DNA of 64,000 nucleotides, taken from contig JAQBZH010000006.1 in NCBI GenBank assembly GCA_027622005.1, forward strand, positions 19,647 through 83,646, given 5' to 3'. The position numbers and the translations under genes are program-made. Position 1 is the stretch's first letter. The number at the start of each line of letters is the position of its first letter. Shown piece after piece: positions 35,980-46,303 of the stretch. Under the pieces are notes generated by a model, which was not told the origin of the DNA, did not search any database, and worked only from the letters and a program-made list of their open reading frames with translations. This DNA is from Bacteroidota bacterium (GTDB lineage: Bacteria > Bacteroidota > Rhodothermia > Rhodothermales > UBA10348).

Positions 35980-38484
35980 ATGCTTCAGGAATTAGAGTTT
36001 TTATCAGACGACGACTTAGAACAGAGTATTCCGCTTCCAACGGCCGACGAAGAAAAAGAAATGAGCCTATCCGACGTTCCGGATACGCTTCCCATTTTAA
36101 CGCTTCGTAACACGGTTCTTTTTCCGGGAGTTGTGCTCCCTATTACGGTTGGACGTGATACGTCTTTGAAGCTGGTTAAGGATTCTTTTGGTGATGATAG
36201 ATTGATCGGCGTCGTGGCTCAAAAAAGCTCAGAGACCGAAAATCCGTCTCCTTCCGATTTGTACGAGTTCGGGACGGTTGCCAGCATTTTGAAGTTGATC
36301 AAAATGCCAGACGGAAGCAAATCGATTGTAATTCAAGGAAAGCGGCGATTTAGAATTACGGAGTTCGTCAAAGAAGTCCCCTATTTTACCGCCCGCGTTC
36401 AAGCAGTGGTCGAAGACCTAGCTGGTGCTAACATCGAAGTTCAAGCCCGCATGCGCTCGATCAAAGAGTTGGCGATTCAAATTGTCAATTTATCGCCGAA
36501 TTTGCCGAGCGAAGCCGCTTACGCAATTCAAAACATAGATTCTCCGACCTTTCTCATTCATTTTATCGCCTCCAATCTTCAAATTGAGGTCGCTGAGAAG
36601 CAGCAGTTGCTCGAAACATTGCCGTTGATCGAGCGAGCTGAACTGGTCATGAATCACCTCAACCAAGAGCTTCAAGTCCTTCAGCTATCCGAGGAAATCC
36701 GGTCGAGAGTCAAGACTGATGTCGATCAACAACAGCGCGAATACCTTCTTAGACAACAACTTAAGGCAATTCAGGAAGAATTGGGCGAAAGTGAAAGTGG
36801 AGCCAATGACGTTCGCGACCTCCGAACTCGTGCAGATAAAAAGTTGCTCCCAGAGCACGTCCGAATTGCTTTAAATAAGGAACTTGAAAAGTTATCCAGA
36901 TCGAACTCGGCCTCCCCTGATTACGCGGTCACACGAAATTATGTCGACTGGATTTTGGAGACTCCCTGGCTCGATTACTCGAAGGACAAGTTGGACATCG
37001 GGAAGGCTGGCAAAATTCTGAATGAAGACCACTATGGTTTGGAAACCGTCAAACAGCGTATTCTGGAATATCTGGCGGTTTTGAAACTGAAGGGCGATAT
37101 GAAGGCCCCCATTCTTTGTTTTCATGGACCGCCGGGCGTGGGAAAAACCAGCCTTGGGAAAAGCATTGCACGCACTCTCAGTCGAGAGTTTGTGCGCATG
37201 TCACTCGGCGGGGTTCGGGATGAAGCCGAAATCCGAGGACACCGAAGGACGTACGTAGGAGCGATGCCCGGGCGCATTATCCAGGGCATGAAAAAGGCTG
37301 GCACGGCCAATCCGGTTTTTATGCTCGACGAGGTTGACAAATTAGGATCAGATTTTAGAGGAGATCCATCGTCAGCGCTATTGGAAGTGCTCGACCCTGA
37401 ACAAAATATTGCTTTCAACGACCATTATTTGGAAGTTGACTATGACTTATCCAACGTCCTTTTCATAGCTACGGCCAATTACCTGGATCAAATTCCTCCG
37501 CCGCTTCGAGATCGAATGGAGATGATTGAAATCAATGGGTATACCCAGGAAGAAAAGCTGGCCATTGCCAAAAAATACCTGGTTCCGCGTCAAATCGAGC
37601 GAAATGGCTTAAAGAAGGGGCAGCTAACGCTTTCGAATGCTTCGTTGAAGCTCGTAATCGATGGTTACACACGGGAATCGGGCGTGCGTCAGTTAGAGCG
37701 CACTATTGGATCCATTGCTCGAGGTGTGGCTAAGCGGGTAGCAATGGGTGAAATCGAATCAACCAAAGTAGAGGCGTCTGACGTAGAAACGTACCTCAAA
37801 TCCAGGCGATTCTATTCAGATGCTGCCGAGCGTACGGAAGTCCCAGGCGTTGCAACGGGACTGGCTTGGACACCGGTGGGCGGCGATATCCTTTTTATTG
37901 AAATCTCAGCGTCGCGAGGTTCCGGCCGAATGATTTTGACGGGCCAGTTGGGCGAAGTCATGAAGGAATCAGCTCAAGCGGCTTTATCCTACGTCAAGGC
38001 AAACGCCATTGACTGGGGAATCCCTCACGACGCGTTTAAATATTGGGATTTACACGTGCACGTTCCAGCAGGAGCCGTTCCGAAAGATGGTCCCTCCGCG
38101 GGTGTCGCCATGTTGACGGCACTGGTCTCGATTTATACGCAACGTTGCGTTATGCATAATGTGGCTATGACGGGAGAGATAACTCTCAGGGGCCTCGTCC
38201 TACCGGTAGGTGGGATTAAAGAAAAGGTATTGGCGGCCAAGCGGGCAGGAATTAAATCAGTCATTCTGCCGGAGAAGAATAGGAAAGACGTCGAAGAAAT
38301 CAAGGCTTCATCGCTAAAAGGGCTTCGTATCACCTATATCAAACGAATGGAAGAAGTGATTGAGCTGGCTTTGCAGTCAAAAGCACTTCATAATCCGACG
38401 AAATACTTTTCGGTGCCAGACGGTGAGAAGAATGGAGCTGTAAAAAGCTCAAATGGCGTCCAGACCGTCGAAATTCTCGCTTAA
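35980..38484 (+). CDS. lon: ATP-dependent Lon protease
   Basis: About 834 residues from ATG 35980; a TTG at 35920 would add 20. Cytosolic quality-control protease. [23 protein letters not shown] opens the N-terminal LAN domain. The AAA+ module has Walker [10 protein letters not shown] near residue 383 and the Walker B run MLDEVDKLG. The protease domain has [11 protein letters not shown] with catalytic Ser706 and [14 protein letters not shown] with Lys749; their 43-residue spacing matches E. coli Lon (679/722). The last four bases overlap the convergent small gene at 38481. Confidence 0.96.
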   Translation: MLQELEFLSDDDLEQSIPLPTADEEKEMSLSDVPDTLPILTLRNTVLFPGVVLPITVGRDTSLKLVKDSFGDDRLIGVVAQKSSETENPSPSDLYEFGTVASILKLIKMPDGSKSIVIQGKRRFRITEFVKEVPYFTARVQAVVEDLAGANIEVQARMRSIKELAIQIVNLSPNLPSEAAYAIQNIDSPTFLIHFIASNLQIEVAEKQQLLETLPLIERAELVMNHLNQELQVLQLSEEIRSRVKTDVDQQQREYLLRQQLKAIQEELGESESGANDVRDLRTRADKKLLPEHVRIALNKELEKLSRSNSASPDYAVTRNYVDWILETPWLDYSKDKLDIGKAGKILNEDHYGLETVKQRILEYLAVLKLKGDMKAPILCFHGPPGVGKTSLGKSIARTLSREFVRMSLGGVRDEAEIRGHRRTYVGAMPGRIIQGMKKAGTANPVFMLDEVDKLGSDFRGDPSSALLEVLDPEQNIAFNDHYLEVDYDLSNVLFIATANYLDQIPPPLRDRMEMIEINGYTQEEKLAIAKKYLVPRQIERNGLKKGQLTLSNASLKLVIDGYTRESGVRQLERTIGSIARGVAKRVAMGEIESTKVEASDVETYLKSRRFYSDAAERTEVPGVATGLAWTPVGGDILFIEISASRGSGRMILTGQLGEVMKESAQAALSYVKANAIDWGIPHDAFKYWDLHVHVPAGAVPKDGPSAGVAMLTALVSIYTQRCVMHNVAMTGEITLRGLVLPVGGIKEKVLAAKRAGIKSVILPEKNRKDVEEIKASSLKGLRITYIKRMEEVIELALQSKALHNPTKYFSVPDGEKNGAVKSSNGVQTVEILA

Positions 38485-38765
38485 TCTTTCGTTTCGTCTA
38501 AAATTACAGCGTCTTTCAAGTCGGTTAGCACGGGTGGCGCGGGTGGCTTGGACGGCACGGGTGGCTTGGACACCCCTTCGTTTAGTCCAAGCTGAAATGC
38601 TTTTTCCGCTTCATCCCAAACGGATTGCAGAGTGGAAAAAGTAAAGTCTATGATGCGCTCTGCCACTTTATATGCGGTTCCCGCAATAAAAACGGCTTTC
38701 CCCGCTGCGTTTAGACTGTCGTATTCGACTACCTGTTTTGACTCAGGGTCTGACTCATTTTTCAT
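38481..38765 (-). CDS. Small helical protein, phasin-like, no tail
   Basis: 94 residues. An amphipathic helical body (SLNAAGKAVFIAGTAYKV, then AERIIDFTFSTLQSVWDEAEKAFQLG) is followed by a Pro-rich stretch (KPPVPSKPPAPPV) written with GC-rich repeats at 38524-38570 and an acidic end. It overlaps the upstream gene by 11 bp in another frame. Its helix aligns without gaps to that neighbour (8 identities over 32 positions: D, L, K, A, F, K, T, L), suggesting tandem paralogues. The body recalls phasins, but no family is certain. Confidence 0.6.
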   Translation of the reverse strand: MKNESDPESKQVVEYDSLNAAGKAVFIAGTAYKVAERIIDFTFSTLQSVWDEAEKAFQLGLNEGVSKPPVPSKPPAPPVLTDLKDAVILDETKD

Positions 38766-39129
38766 CCGACGGGGAGGCTTTCTTTACAGTTTTCTTGGCT
38801 GCACTTTTCTTGGTCTTCGTTTTGGCCGACCCGGCTGATTTTTGAGCCTCTTTGGAAGACGCTTGTTTGGAACTAGCATCGTCAGAAGACGCTTCTCCGT
38901 TCTTCTCTGACGAATCTTTCGCTTTCTTCTTTTTGATCTCTTCTTTTGCCGATGTAAAGGCGTCGTTCATGGCACCCGACAACGTTTCAACAGCTTCCTG
39001 AACAGAATCGATCACTGCCTTTGCGGTTGATTCCAATAGAAAAAACGCTTTTTCCTCTATTTTCAGATCATCGAATGCTTCTCTGGTTGAGGAATACTCT
39101 TTGCTACGATTTTTTTTGTCTTCGGTCAT
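38755..39129 (-). CDS. Small helical protein with Lys/Ala/Ser-rich histone-H1-like tail, phasin-like
   Basis: 124 residues from ATG 39129; a start at 39219 would add 30 non-matching residues. The first half is helical (FDDLKIEEKAFFLLESTAK, AVIDSVQEAVETLSGAMNDAF). The second half is low-complexity and basic (SAKTKTKKSAAKKTVKKAS), like histone-H1-type tails. This body-plus-tail plan resembles PhaF-type polyhydroxyalkanoate granule proteins, and the tailless partner at 38481 resembles PhaI. No PHA synthase lies in the window, so the comparison is an inference from architecture. Nucleoid- or membrane-associated roles are alternatives. Confidence 0.6.
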   Translation of the reverse strand: MTEDKKNRSKEYSSTREAFDDLKIEEKAFFLLESTAKAVIDSVQEAVETLSGAMNDAFTSAKEEIKKKKAKDSSEKNGEASSDDASSKQASSKEAQKSAGSAKTKTKKSAAKKTVKKASPSDEK

Positions 39130-39241
39130 GGTAATACTCGATTTCAGTAAGGCTGTTGAAAGCTTGTTAAACGAATCGGTCAGGGGGTTGTTGCGATCTG
39201 GCTCAAGACGGATCAACAATTGGACGATGACGGTTTAAATT

Positions 39242-39278
39242 AAAAAAGGAGCGGGGCGGCCCGAATGGGCCGCCCCGC
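39242..39278 (-). terminator. Strong rho-independent terminator after ppdK
   Basis: A perfect 12-bp stem: GCGGGGCGGCCC at 39251-39262 pairs with GGGCCGCCCCGC at 39267-39278 around a four-base loop. On the minus strand it leads, after three bases, into six T (39242-39247). It lies 29 bp beyond the ppdK stop and separates ppdK from the small-protein pair. Confidence 0.9.
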
Positions 39279-39306
39279 CTTTCCAATACTTCTTCGACTT
39301 CTCAGC

Positions 39307-41943
39307 CTACTTGCGCTGAGCCAAATAGGCCTGTGCCGCCGCAAGCCTAGCTATCGGAACCCGGAAGGGCGAGCACGAGACGTAGTCCATTCCGACTTCC
39401 GAACAAAAGTGAACCGATCGAGGATCGCCACCATGCTCACCACAAATACCAACTTTTAGGTCTGGTTTTGTCGAGCGTCCACGTTCCGTTCCGATCCGGA
39501 CCAGCTGACCTACACCAGCAATATCCAGAGACTGAAACGGGTCGTCAACCAGTATCTTTCGATCGACATATTCTGGCAAGAACGTGCCGGCGTCATCTCT
39601 ACTATAGCCAAACGTCATTTGGGTTAAGTCGTTGGTGCCGAAAGAGAAAAACTCAGCCTCCTTCGCAATAACATCCGCGATGAGGCACGCTCTTGGAATC
39701 TCAATCATGGTTCCAACGAGATAGTCCACCCGCGCTCCTTTTTCCTTGAAAACGGTTTCGGCGGTCTCGCGAATGATGGCTTTTTGGTTAACAAACTCCT
39801 CGACTGTCCCAATGAGAGGCACCATAATTTCAGGATACACCTCGACGCCTTTTTGCGACAATTCGACTGCGGCTTCAATGATGGCCCGGGTTTGCATTTC
39901 CGTGATTTCCGGATAGGTAATCCCCAAGCGGCACCCACGATGTCCCAACATCGGATTGAATTCAGCCAGCGAGTTTACTTTGGCTTCAACGACTTCGTAC
40001 GACACGCCCATCTTGGTGGCCATGTCTTGTTTGTCTTCTTTGCTGTGAGGTAGAAATTCGTGCAGTGGCGGATCGAGTAAACGAATCGTTACGGGTTTTC
40101 CAGCCATGGCATCAAAAATGCCCATGAAATCGGCCTTTTGAAACGGAAGTAGCTTGGCAAGGGCCTTAACCCGCGAATCCTTGTCTTTTGCCAAAATCAT
40201 TTCCCGAACTTGGTCGATGCGTTCGCCTTCGAAAAACATATGCTCCGTTCGGCAAAGGCCAATTCCTTCAGCACCAAACTCAATCGCTTTTCTAGAGTCA
40301 GCAGGAGTGTCAGCATTGGTCCGAACTCCCATCACTCTAAAGGTGTCAACCCAGCTCATGAACTGGGCAAACTCACCTGTCAGCTCGGGATCAACTAAGT
40401 CTTGGGGGCCCACAATTACTTCACCTGTGGAGCCATTAAGCGAGATCCAATCCCCTTCTTTCACTACAACAGTGCCGTTGGTGAAGGTTTTGGAGGCGTA
40501 ATTGATCACGACAGCACTACACCCAGCGACGCAGGGTTTACCCCATCCACGCGCCACAACGGCTGCGTGCGAGGTCATTCCACCGCGGGAAGTCAAAATA
40601 CCCTGAGCAGCGTCCATGCCGCCGACATCCTCTGGACTTGTTTCAACACGAACCAAGATGACTTTTTTGCCGGCTGCAAAGGATTCTTCTGCGTGTTCGG
40701 CGGAAAAAACGACTTGGCCAACAGCTGCTCCTGGAGAAGCGGGAAGTCCTTTTGCGATGACATCCTTGCGGTAGCTATCTACGTCTTTAAACCGAGGGTG
40801 AAGTAACTGATCAAGGTGACCCGGTTCAACCAGATCCCGAACGGCTGTTTCAATATTAACCATCCCTTCTTCAACCAAATCAACCGCAATTTTGACTGCA
40901 GCTGCACCGGTTCGCTTTCCATTTCGAGTCTGAAGAATAAATAAGTTGCCTTCTTGAACGGTGAATTCGATGTCCTGCATATTGCGATAATGACGCTCAA
41001 GCGTCTGGGTCACCTTAACTAAACGCTCATAAGCCGGTGGAAACTCTGATGCCATTTGAGAAATGTCTTCCGGTGTCCGAATACCAGCCACCACATCTTC
41101 ACCCTGTGCGTTTACCAAAAACTCTCCGTAAAGCTTGTTCTCCCCGGTGGAAGGGTTCCGGGTGAATAGGACACCGGTACCACTATCGGATCCCATGTTG
41201 CCGTATACCATGGCTTGAACATTCACCGCCGTACCAATCAATCCGGTAATTTTGTTGATGGTTCGGTATTTTATGGCCCGATCTCCATCCCAAGAGCCAA
41301 ATACGGCATTGACCGAAAGCTTCAATTGCTCAAATGGGTCGGATGGGAAGTCAAAGCCAGCATGTTTCTTAAAAATGGCTTTGTAGCGACGAACGAGCTC
41401 CTTCAGATCGTCACCAGACAAGTCTACGTCGTTTTTGACTCCTTTTTCTACTTTAAGGGCTTCAATTGCTTCCTCAAAATGCTCGTGATGTACACCCATA
41501 ACGACGTCACCAAACATATCGATGAACCGGCGATAGGCGTCGTAGGCAAAGCGTGGATTACCCGTTTTCGAGGCCAGGCCTTCGACGGCAGCATCGTTAA
41601 GGCCCAAATTCAGAACCGTATCCATCATTCCGGGCATGGAAGCAGCCGCACCGCTTCGCACTGATACCAAGAGAGGATTCGAAGCATCACCAAAACCAGC
41701 CCCGATTTGGCCGGCTACAAACGCAATACCATCCCGGACTTGATCCTCCAGACCTTCGGGCCACTGTCCTGCATGTTCACTATAAAATTTACAGTTGTCC
41801 GTGCTAATCGTGAATCCGGGAGGGACGGGTAATCCGATTGCACACATTTCTGCCAGGTTAGCTCCCTTGCCCCCGAGATGGGCTTTCATGGTCTTATTGC
41901 CGTCAGCAACGCCGTCGCCAAATTTAAAAACCAACTTGTTCAT
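39307..41943 (-). CDS. ppdK: Pyruvate, phosphate dikinase
   Basis: 878 residues, typical length. Interconverts pyruvate, ATP and phosphate with PEP, AMP and pyrophosphate. The N-terminal ATP-grasp shows [44 protein letters not shown] and [24 protein letters not shown]. The swivelling phosphohistidine domain has [20 protein letters not shown], and the PEP/pyruvate barrel has [37 protein letters not shown] and, near the C-terminus, [10 protein letters not shown] with a conserved Cys after it. Together with eno at 23524 it could support gluconeogenesis or pyrophosphate-linked glycolysis. Confidence 0.97.
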   Translation of the reverse strand: MNKLVFKFGDGVADGNKTMKAHLGGKGANLAEMCAIGLPVPPGFTISTDNCKFYSEHAGQWPEGLEDQVRDGIAFVAGQIGAGFGDASNPLLVSVRSGAAASMPGMMDTVLNLGLNDAAVEGLASKTGNPRFAYDAYRRFIDMFGDVVMGVHHEHFEEAIEALKVEKGVKNDVDLSGDDLKELVRRYKAIFKKHAGFDFPSDPFEQLKLSVNAVFGSWDGDRAIKYRTINKITGLIGTAVNVQAMVYGNMGSDSGTGVLFTRNPSTGENKLYGEFLVNAQGEDVVAGIRTPEDISQMASEFPPAYERLVKVTQTLERHYRNMQDIEFTVQEGNLFILQTRNGKRTGAAAVKIAVDLVEEGMVNIETAVRDLVEPGHLDQLLHPRFKDVDSYRKDVIAKGLPASPGAAVGQVVFSAEHAEESFAAGKKVILVRVETSPEDVGGMDAAQGILTSRGGMTSHAAVVARGWGKPCVAGCSAVVINYASKTFTNGTVVVKEGDWISLNGSTGEVIVGPQDLVDPELTGEFAQFMSWVDTFRVMGVRTNADTPADSRKAIEFGAEGIGLCRTEHMFFEGERIDQVREMILAKDKDSRVKALAKLLPFQKADFMGIFDAMAGKPVTIRLLDPPLHEFLPHSKEDKQDMATKMGVSYEVVEAKVNSLAEFNPMLGHRGCRLGITYPEITEMQTRAIIEAAVELSQKGVEVYPEIMVPLIGTVEEFVNQKAIIRETAETVFKEKGARVDYLVGTMIEIPRACLIADVIAKEAEFFSFGTNDLTQMTFGYSRDDAGTFLPEYVDRKILVDDPFQSLDIAGVGQLVRIGTERGRSTKPDLKVGICGEHGGDPRSVHFCSEVGMDYVSCSPFRVPIARLAAAQAYLAQRK

Positions 41944-42255
41944 AGTGTTCGTCTAAATAAGATAAAATTTGTTAAGAGATCCGTCGCATTCATAACCCGC
42001 CCTCGCCCAGCCTAGAGCTCTCTTAATTCAGCCACAAAAGGGTGTTTAAATCCTTTACGGCTAGTTTAAATTAAGCGCGAATCCTAGTAAAGATACATTT
42101 TTTAAGGGTGACCAATACGAATTGAAGATCTAAGAAATCATTAAACAGTTACCACCCAGTCTGCAGAATCGTCGGAACGCAAACGAATACCGAGCGTGAG
42201 AGGGTCACTAAATTATTTGCCTTAACGCTCCTTTGAGCCCTCTCCTGTTAGATAC
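41944..42255. other. Divergent ppdK / topA intergenic region (312 bp)
   Basis: AT-rich in its middle part and expected to hold promoters for both genes. I see no small gene and no tRNA. The topA-proximal end contains two crossing pairs of complementary segments described separately. No promoter is called, since the sigma-factor consensus of this lineage is uncertain. Confidence 0.5.
42192..42244 (+). promoter_or_regulatory. Crossing complementary segments in the topA leader (possible pseudoknot)
   Basis: GAGCGT (42192-42197) can pair with ACGCTC (42225-42230), and GAGAGGG (42198-42204) with CCCTCTC (42238-42244). The order a, b, a', b' is that of an H-type pseudoknot ending 11 bases before the topA start. 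Short complementary stretches arise by chance, so this is a candidate leader structure only. Confidence 0.25.
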
Positions 42256-44922
42256 ATGAAGCGACTTGTGGTCGTTGAATCCCCAACCAAAGCTCGTACT
42301 ATTCGCAAATATCTACCCGATTCGTATCAGGTGGAAGCGAGCATGGGGCACGTTCGAGACCTTCCTCCTTCTGCTTCCCAGATTCCAGAAAAATACAAGA
42401 AATCCGGTTGGTCCCGTCTCGGCGTTAATGTTGAGGATGATTTTTCCCCGTTGTACATCGTGCCAACGGATAAGAAAAAAGTCGTAAAGCAACTCAAAGA
42501 TGCCCTCAAGGACGCCGATGAACTGTACATCGCGACGGACGAAGACCGCGAAGGAGAATCCATCGGATGGCATTTGTTAGAGGTCTTAAAGCCTAACGTG
42601 CCGGTTCGGCGTATGGTGTTTCACGAAATCACCCAAACAGCGATTCTGGAGGCTCTGGACAATACGCGGGAAATGGATACCAATTTGGTCGAAGCCCAGG
42701 AGACGCGCCGCATTCTCGACCGGCTGGTGGGTTATTCCATTTCGCCGTTGCTTTGGAAGAAAATTGCTCCAAAACTGTCTGCCGGTCGGGTGCAAAGCGT
42801 GGCGGTTCGATTATTGGTGATGCGCGAGACCCAGCGTATTCTCTTTGTTCCAGCCGGTTATTGGGGCATTTCGGCCTTTCTAAGCGCTCCAGGGGGTGTT
42901 TTTGAGGCGAGTATGTTCCAAACAGGTGGGCTCCGCCTCGCGACAGGGAAGGATTTTGATGACAATACGGGTCGTCTGATTGAAGGCGTCGTGGATGGAA
43001 AAGACTGTGTCGTCCTCAGCGAACGCAAGGCTCATTCACTCGAGTCCGTTCTTCCCTCCTCAAAGTGGCTGGTACAAAGTGTCGAAGAAAAGACAACCAC
43101 TCGAAATCCCTCTGCTCCTTTTATTACCTCTACACTTCAACAGGAGGCTAGTCGTAAGTTAAGATTGTCCGCTCGGGAAACGATGCAGGTGGCTCAAAAG
43201 CTATATGAGCAAGGATTTATCACCTACATGCGTACCGATTCGACCAACTTGTCGAATGAAGCTCTCAAAGCCGCCCGCAACGCGATTGAAATGCGTTACG
43301 GAAAGGAATATTTGAGCGACGGTATCCGACAGTTTGCCAATAATGTCCGGAACGCCCAAGAGGCCCACGAGGCGATTCGTCCGGCAGGAACAGAAATGCG
43401 CACTGCGTCCGAATTGCGATTGCAGGGCGAAGAAGCGGCCTTGTACGACTTGATTTGGAAAAGAACCGTCGCTTCGCAGATGGCCGAGGCCAGAATCGCC
43501 CGAAAATCAGTTCAGATTGGGACCGGATCCGGCGCGGACGAGTCCATTTTCAGAGCAAGCGGGCAAACGGTCTTATTTCCCGGATTTTTCCGGGCCTATG
43601 TTGAAGGCTCTGACGATCCAGATGCGGCGCTAGAAGACCGGGATCAACCACTTCCCAATCTTAAAAAGGGCGATACGGTTCGGTTGGAGAGTATTGAGGC
43701 AAAAGGCCATGCGACTAAGCCACCCGCTCGATTTACCGATGCTTCCATCATAAAGGTACTAGAACAGGAAGGCATCGGCCGGCCAAGTACCTATGCGTCC
43801 ATTATCGACACGATCGTACGCCGAGGTTATGTCCGCCGCGATCGGAATCAGCTTATTCCGACCTTCACGGCGTTTGCTACTAACAACTTATTGGAATTGC
43901 AATTTTCGTCCCTGGTCGATACCGGCTTTACGGCCGAAATGGAACAGGTTCTAGATGATATTGCCGACGGCAAAAAGAAGGCCCTCCCCTATTTGAAGAG
44001 TTTCTTTACCGGTAAAGATGGCCTTGAAGCCAAAGTAGCGGATGGATTAGATCGTATCGACGCGCGCGAAGTGTCCGGAATTTCTTTTGAAAAGTGGAAT
44101 CCTTACATCGTGCGGGTAGGGAAATTTGGCCCGTATGTCGAGCTCGGAGAAGGCGATTCCCGACAAGTGGCATCAATTCCTTTTACGGTGTCTCCTGGGG
44201 ATCTAACCGCCGAAGAGCTAGGCACCTTCCTTTCAGAAAAAGAGCGCGGCGACGATGTGTTGGGCATCCACCCCACTATGGAAATGCCCGTTTTTGTCAA
44301 AAAAGGGCCTTTTGGACATTATGTTCAGTTGGGCGACGATGAACAAGAAGGGAAGCCGAAGCGCATTTCGATTCCAAAAACAATTGATCCGTCGACCGTA
44401 GATTTTAATGTAGCTGTCAAGTTGTTAGAATTACCCCGCGAACTCGGAAATCATCCGGAATCGGGTAAAGTCATAAAGACCAACATTGGTCGTTTCGGAC
44501 CGTATGTACAGCACGCCTCGGTCTTTGCTTCGCTGACCAAAGACGATGACGTTTTAACGATCGGATTTGACCGGGCTTTAGAACTTCTTCTTAAAAAAGA
44601 ATCCAAGAGCAAACCCCTCCGCACCATCGGTGAGCACCCTGAAACTGGGGAGCCGATTGAAGTATGGGAAGGCCGTTACGGCCCTTACATCAAACATCAG
44701 CGGGTAAATGCTTCTCTAACAAAAGACCAGACGATCGAGTCGGTTACGATAGCAGAAGCCCTCCTGTTGATCAACGAAAGAGCCAGTAAAGCTAAGGCGC
44801 CGGGTTCAAAAAAGAGGTCTCCTTCAAAAGCCAAGGCTTCAACGACTGCGAAGGCGAAACCCAAAGGCTCAGGCAAAAAGAAGTCTCCGGCCAAAAAGAA
44901 AAAGTCGCCTCCGAAAAAATAG
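42256..44922 (+). CDS. topA: DNA topoisomerase I
   Basis: 888 residues. Relaxes negative supercoils. The Toprim domain shows RLVVVESPTKARTIRKYL, ATDEDREGESIGWH and VFHEITQTAI. RRILDRLVGYSISPLLWKK and SAGRVQSVAVRL follow, and the catalytic Tyr324 lies in GFITYMRTDSTNLS. The C-terminal part has no Cys4 zinc fingers; instead it has four short repeats built around G-x-F/Y-G-x-Y-V/I (GKFGPYVELGEG, GPFGHYVQLGDD, GRFGPYVQHA, GRYGPYIKHQ). It ends in a Lys/Ser/Pro-rich tail of about 45 residues (SKAKAPGSKKRSPSKAKAS and on). Confidence 0.97.
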   Translation: MKRLVVVESPTKARTIRKYLPDSYQVEASMGHVRDLPPSASQIPEKYKKSGWSRLGVNVEDDFSPLYIVPTDKKKVVKQLKDALKDADELYIATDEDREGESIGWHLLEVLKPNVPVRRMVFHEITQTAILEALDNTREMDTNLVEAQETRRILDRLVGYSISPLLWKKIAPKLSAGRVQSVAVRLLVMRETQRILFVPAGYWGISAFLSAPGGVFEASMFQTGGLRLATGKDFDDNTGRLIEGVVDGKDCVVLSERKAHSLESVLPSSKWLVQSVEEKTTTRNPSAPFITSTLQQEASRKLRLSARETMQVAQKLYEQGFITYMRTDSTNLSNEALKAARNAIEMRYGKEYLSDGIRQFANNVRNAQEAHEAIRPAGTEMRTASELRLQGEEAALYDLIWKRTVASQMAEARIARKSVQIGTGSGADESIFRASGQTVLFPGFFRAYVEGSDDPDAALEDRDQPLPNLKKGDTVRLESIEAKGHATKPPARFTDASIIKVLEQEGIGRPSTYASIIDTIVRRGYVRRDRNQLIPTFTAFATNNLLELQFSSLVDTGFTAEMEQVLDDIADGKKKALPYLKSFFTGKDGLEAKVADGLDRIDAREVSGISFEKWNPYIVRVGKFGPYVELGEGDSRQVASIPFTVSPGDLTAEELGTFLSEKERGDDVLGIHPTMEMPVFVKKGPFGHYVQLGDDEQEGKPKRISIPKTIDPSTVDFNVAVKLLELPRELGNHPESGKVIKTNIGRFGPYVQHASVFASLTKDDDVLTIGFDRALELLLKKESKSKPLRTIGEHPETGEPIEVWEGRYGPYIKHQRVNASLTKDQTIESVTIAEALLLINERASKAKAPGSKKRSPSKAKASTTAKAKPKGSGKKKSPAKKKKSPPKK

Positions 44923-44967
44923 GCTCGAGGCTTATAAAAGGCGCTCAAATGGCGAATAAAGGGCTAT

Positions 44968-45900
44968 CTATCGCCCGACGTCCAGTTTACCAGAGCGTGC
45001 CGCTGAAAGCATATTTAGATAGCTTTCATAGCGCTCGATGGCCAATTCTTCGGATTCTATGAGTTCTTTGACGCGACAATTCGGCTCGTGGTCATGCGTG
45101 CAATTGGGAAATCTACATTCGCCCATCAGGTCCCGATATTCCGGGAAATAGTGTGAAAGCTCTTCTGGCTCCACAAAGTAGAGACCAAATTCGCGCAGAC
45201 CAGGTGTGTCTCCGATAAATCCTCCTTGAGGCAACCGGATGAGTTCAGCATAGGTGGTGGTGTGCTTTCCTTTTTGGGTACTTTCGCTGACAGCACCCGT
45301 TTTGAGAGCCGTATCGGGGATCAATTTGTTGAGCAAAGAGGACTTCCCCACTCCCGAAGGCCCGATAAACACGTGGATACCGGTTTCCAACCAGGGCTCT
45401 AAGTCTCTCGTGCCGCCTTCAACTTTCGTGCTCGTAAAAACGACTTCGTAACCGAGATCTGCGTACAGTTTCGCGAAATACATGACGACTTCTTCGGCTG
45501 CTTCATCCATTAAATCAGCCTTATTGAAGATAATCCCGGCTCCAACGTGTAGATATTCGGCCATCACCAAAACCCGATCAATGAATCCTGGGTTGATGCG
45601 GGGATTTCGAATGCTTTGGACAATCCAAGCCTTGTCCACATTGGCAACGATGATGTGCTCTTTTCCCTGTTTTCGGCCCGCAGCCCTACGACTTAGCTTA
45701 TTATTACGATCTAGTCTTTGCGTAATAATACCTGACTTGTCCTCGTTCAAGTCGAACACCACTCGGTCTCCAATCACGATGGGGTTAGTTGCCTCCTCCT
45801 CTGCCAGGCGGAACTTGCCTCGGATCGTACACGAAAAAGTGCCTTCGGGGTTTAAAACCTCATACCAACTTCCTGTAGACCGAAGTACGATACCTTCCAA
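44968..45900 (-). CDS. rsgA: Ribosome small-subunit-dependent GTPase A
   Basis: 310 residues with the circularly permuted GTPase order typical of RsgA/YjeQ: N-terminal OB fold (IVLRSTGSWYEVLNPEG), G4 FNKADL (about 125-130), G5, then P-loop GPSGVGKSSLLNKL (180-193) and GDTPGLREFGL. A C-terminal zinc finger is seen as C-x-F-P-N-C-x-H-x-H-E-P-x-C. It matures the 30S ribosomal subunit. The best start is a TTG at 45900, one base after the stop of the upstream PspB-like gene, so expression is probably coupled to it. Confidence 0.95.
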   Translation of the reverse strand: MEGIVLRSTGSWYEVLNPEGTFSCTIRGKFRLAEEEATNPIVIGDRVVFDLNEDKSGIITQRLDRNNKLSRRAAGRKQGKEHIIVANVDKAWIVQSIRNPRINPGFIDRVLVMAEYLHVGAGIIFNKADLMDEAAEEVVMYFAKLYADLGYEVVFTSTKVEGGTRDLEPWLETGIHVFIGPSGVGKSSLLNKLIPDTALKTGAVSESTQKGKHTTTYAELIRLPQGGFIGDTPGLREFGLYFVEPEELSHYFPEYRDLMGECRFPNCTHDHEPNCRVKELIESEELAIERYESYLNMLSAARSGKLDVGR

Positions 45901-45901
45901 T

Positions 45902-46255
45902 TCAAGCCCTTGATTTTTGGCGGACTGGAACGGATTCTACATCGACGTACTCATCTTCCAGTTCGAGTCGAACGCTCTTGTCGTGGGCCACCAAACGAGG
46001 TTTATCGTTTGCTAAACGGGCAACTTCCATTTCTAAATTCTCGATCTTGCCGCTCAGACCAGTAATAGATTGTTCTACGGCCCGTCTCATCATCCCCTCT
46101 AGTTCACTCGTGGTCATGCTGCCAGATTCCGCTCTACTCGAAACTGAATGGGTCTCGCGATTGCTCTTGCGGTGATTCAAAATCATTTTTACCAGCGTCA
46201 AAACGGACACACTAAAAATGGAAAACACGAACAGAACCAAAATTTCTTCTGGCAT
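45902..46255 (-). CDS. Small membrane/coiled-coil protein, PspB-like topology (copy 1)
   Basis: 117 residues: an N-terminal membrane helix (ILVLFVFSIFSVSVLTLVKMILNHRK), a Ser/Thr-rich linker, a coiled coil (ELEGMMRRAVEQSITGLSGKIENLEMEVARL) and an acidic tail with ELEDEYVDVESVP. Layout and size resemble phage-shock protein B, but there is no direct sequence match I can claim. It is a paralogue of the gene at 46304 (both have a helix ending L-x-K-M-I/V-L-x-H-x-K, then a Ser-x-x-Glu-Leu-Glu coiled coil). It abuts rsgA. Confidence 0.65.
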   Translation of the reverse strand: MPEEILVLFVFSIFSVSVLTLVKMILNHRKSNRETHSVSSRAESGSMTTSELEGMMRRAVEQSITGLSGKIENLEMEVARLANDKPRLVAHDKSVRLELEDEYVDVESVPVRQKSRA

Positions 46256-46303
46256 GGGGTACCTCTAGTTTCGGAGATGAACTTAATCTTTTAGATCGTT
46301 TGG

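Noticed and set aside
38524..38570. Short GGGTGGC-type direct repeats, first suspected to be a satellite or recombination site.
   Set aside because: They lie inside the coding part of the 38481 gene and encode its Pro-rich stretch, so codon-level repetition explains them.
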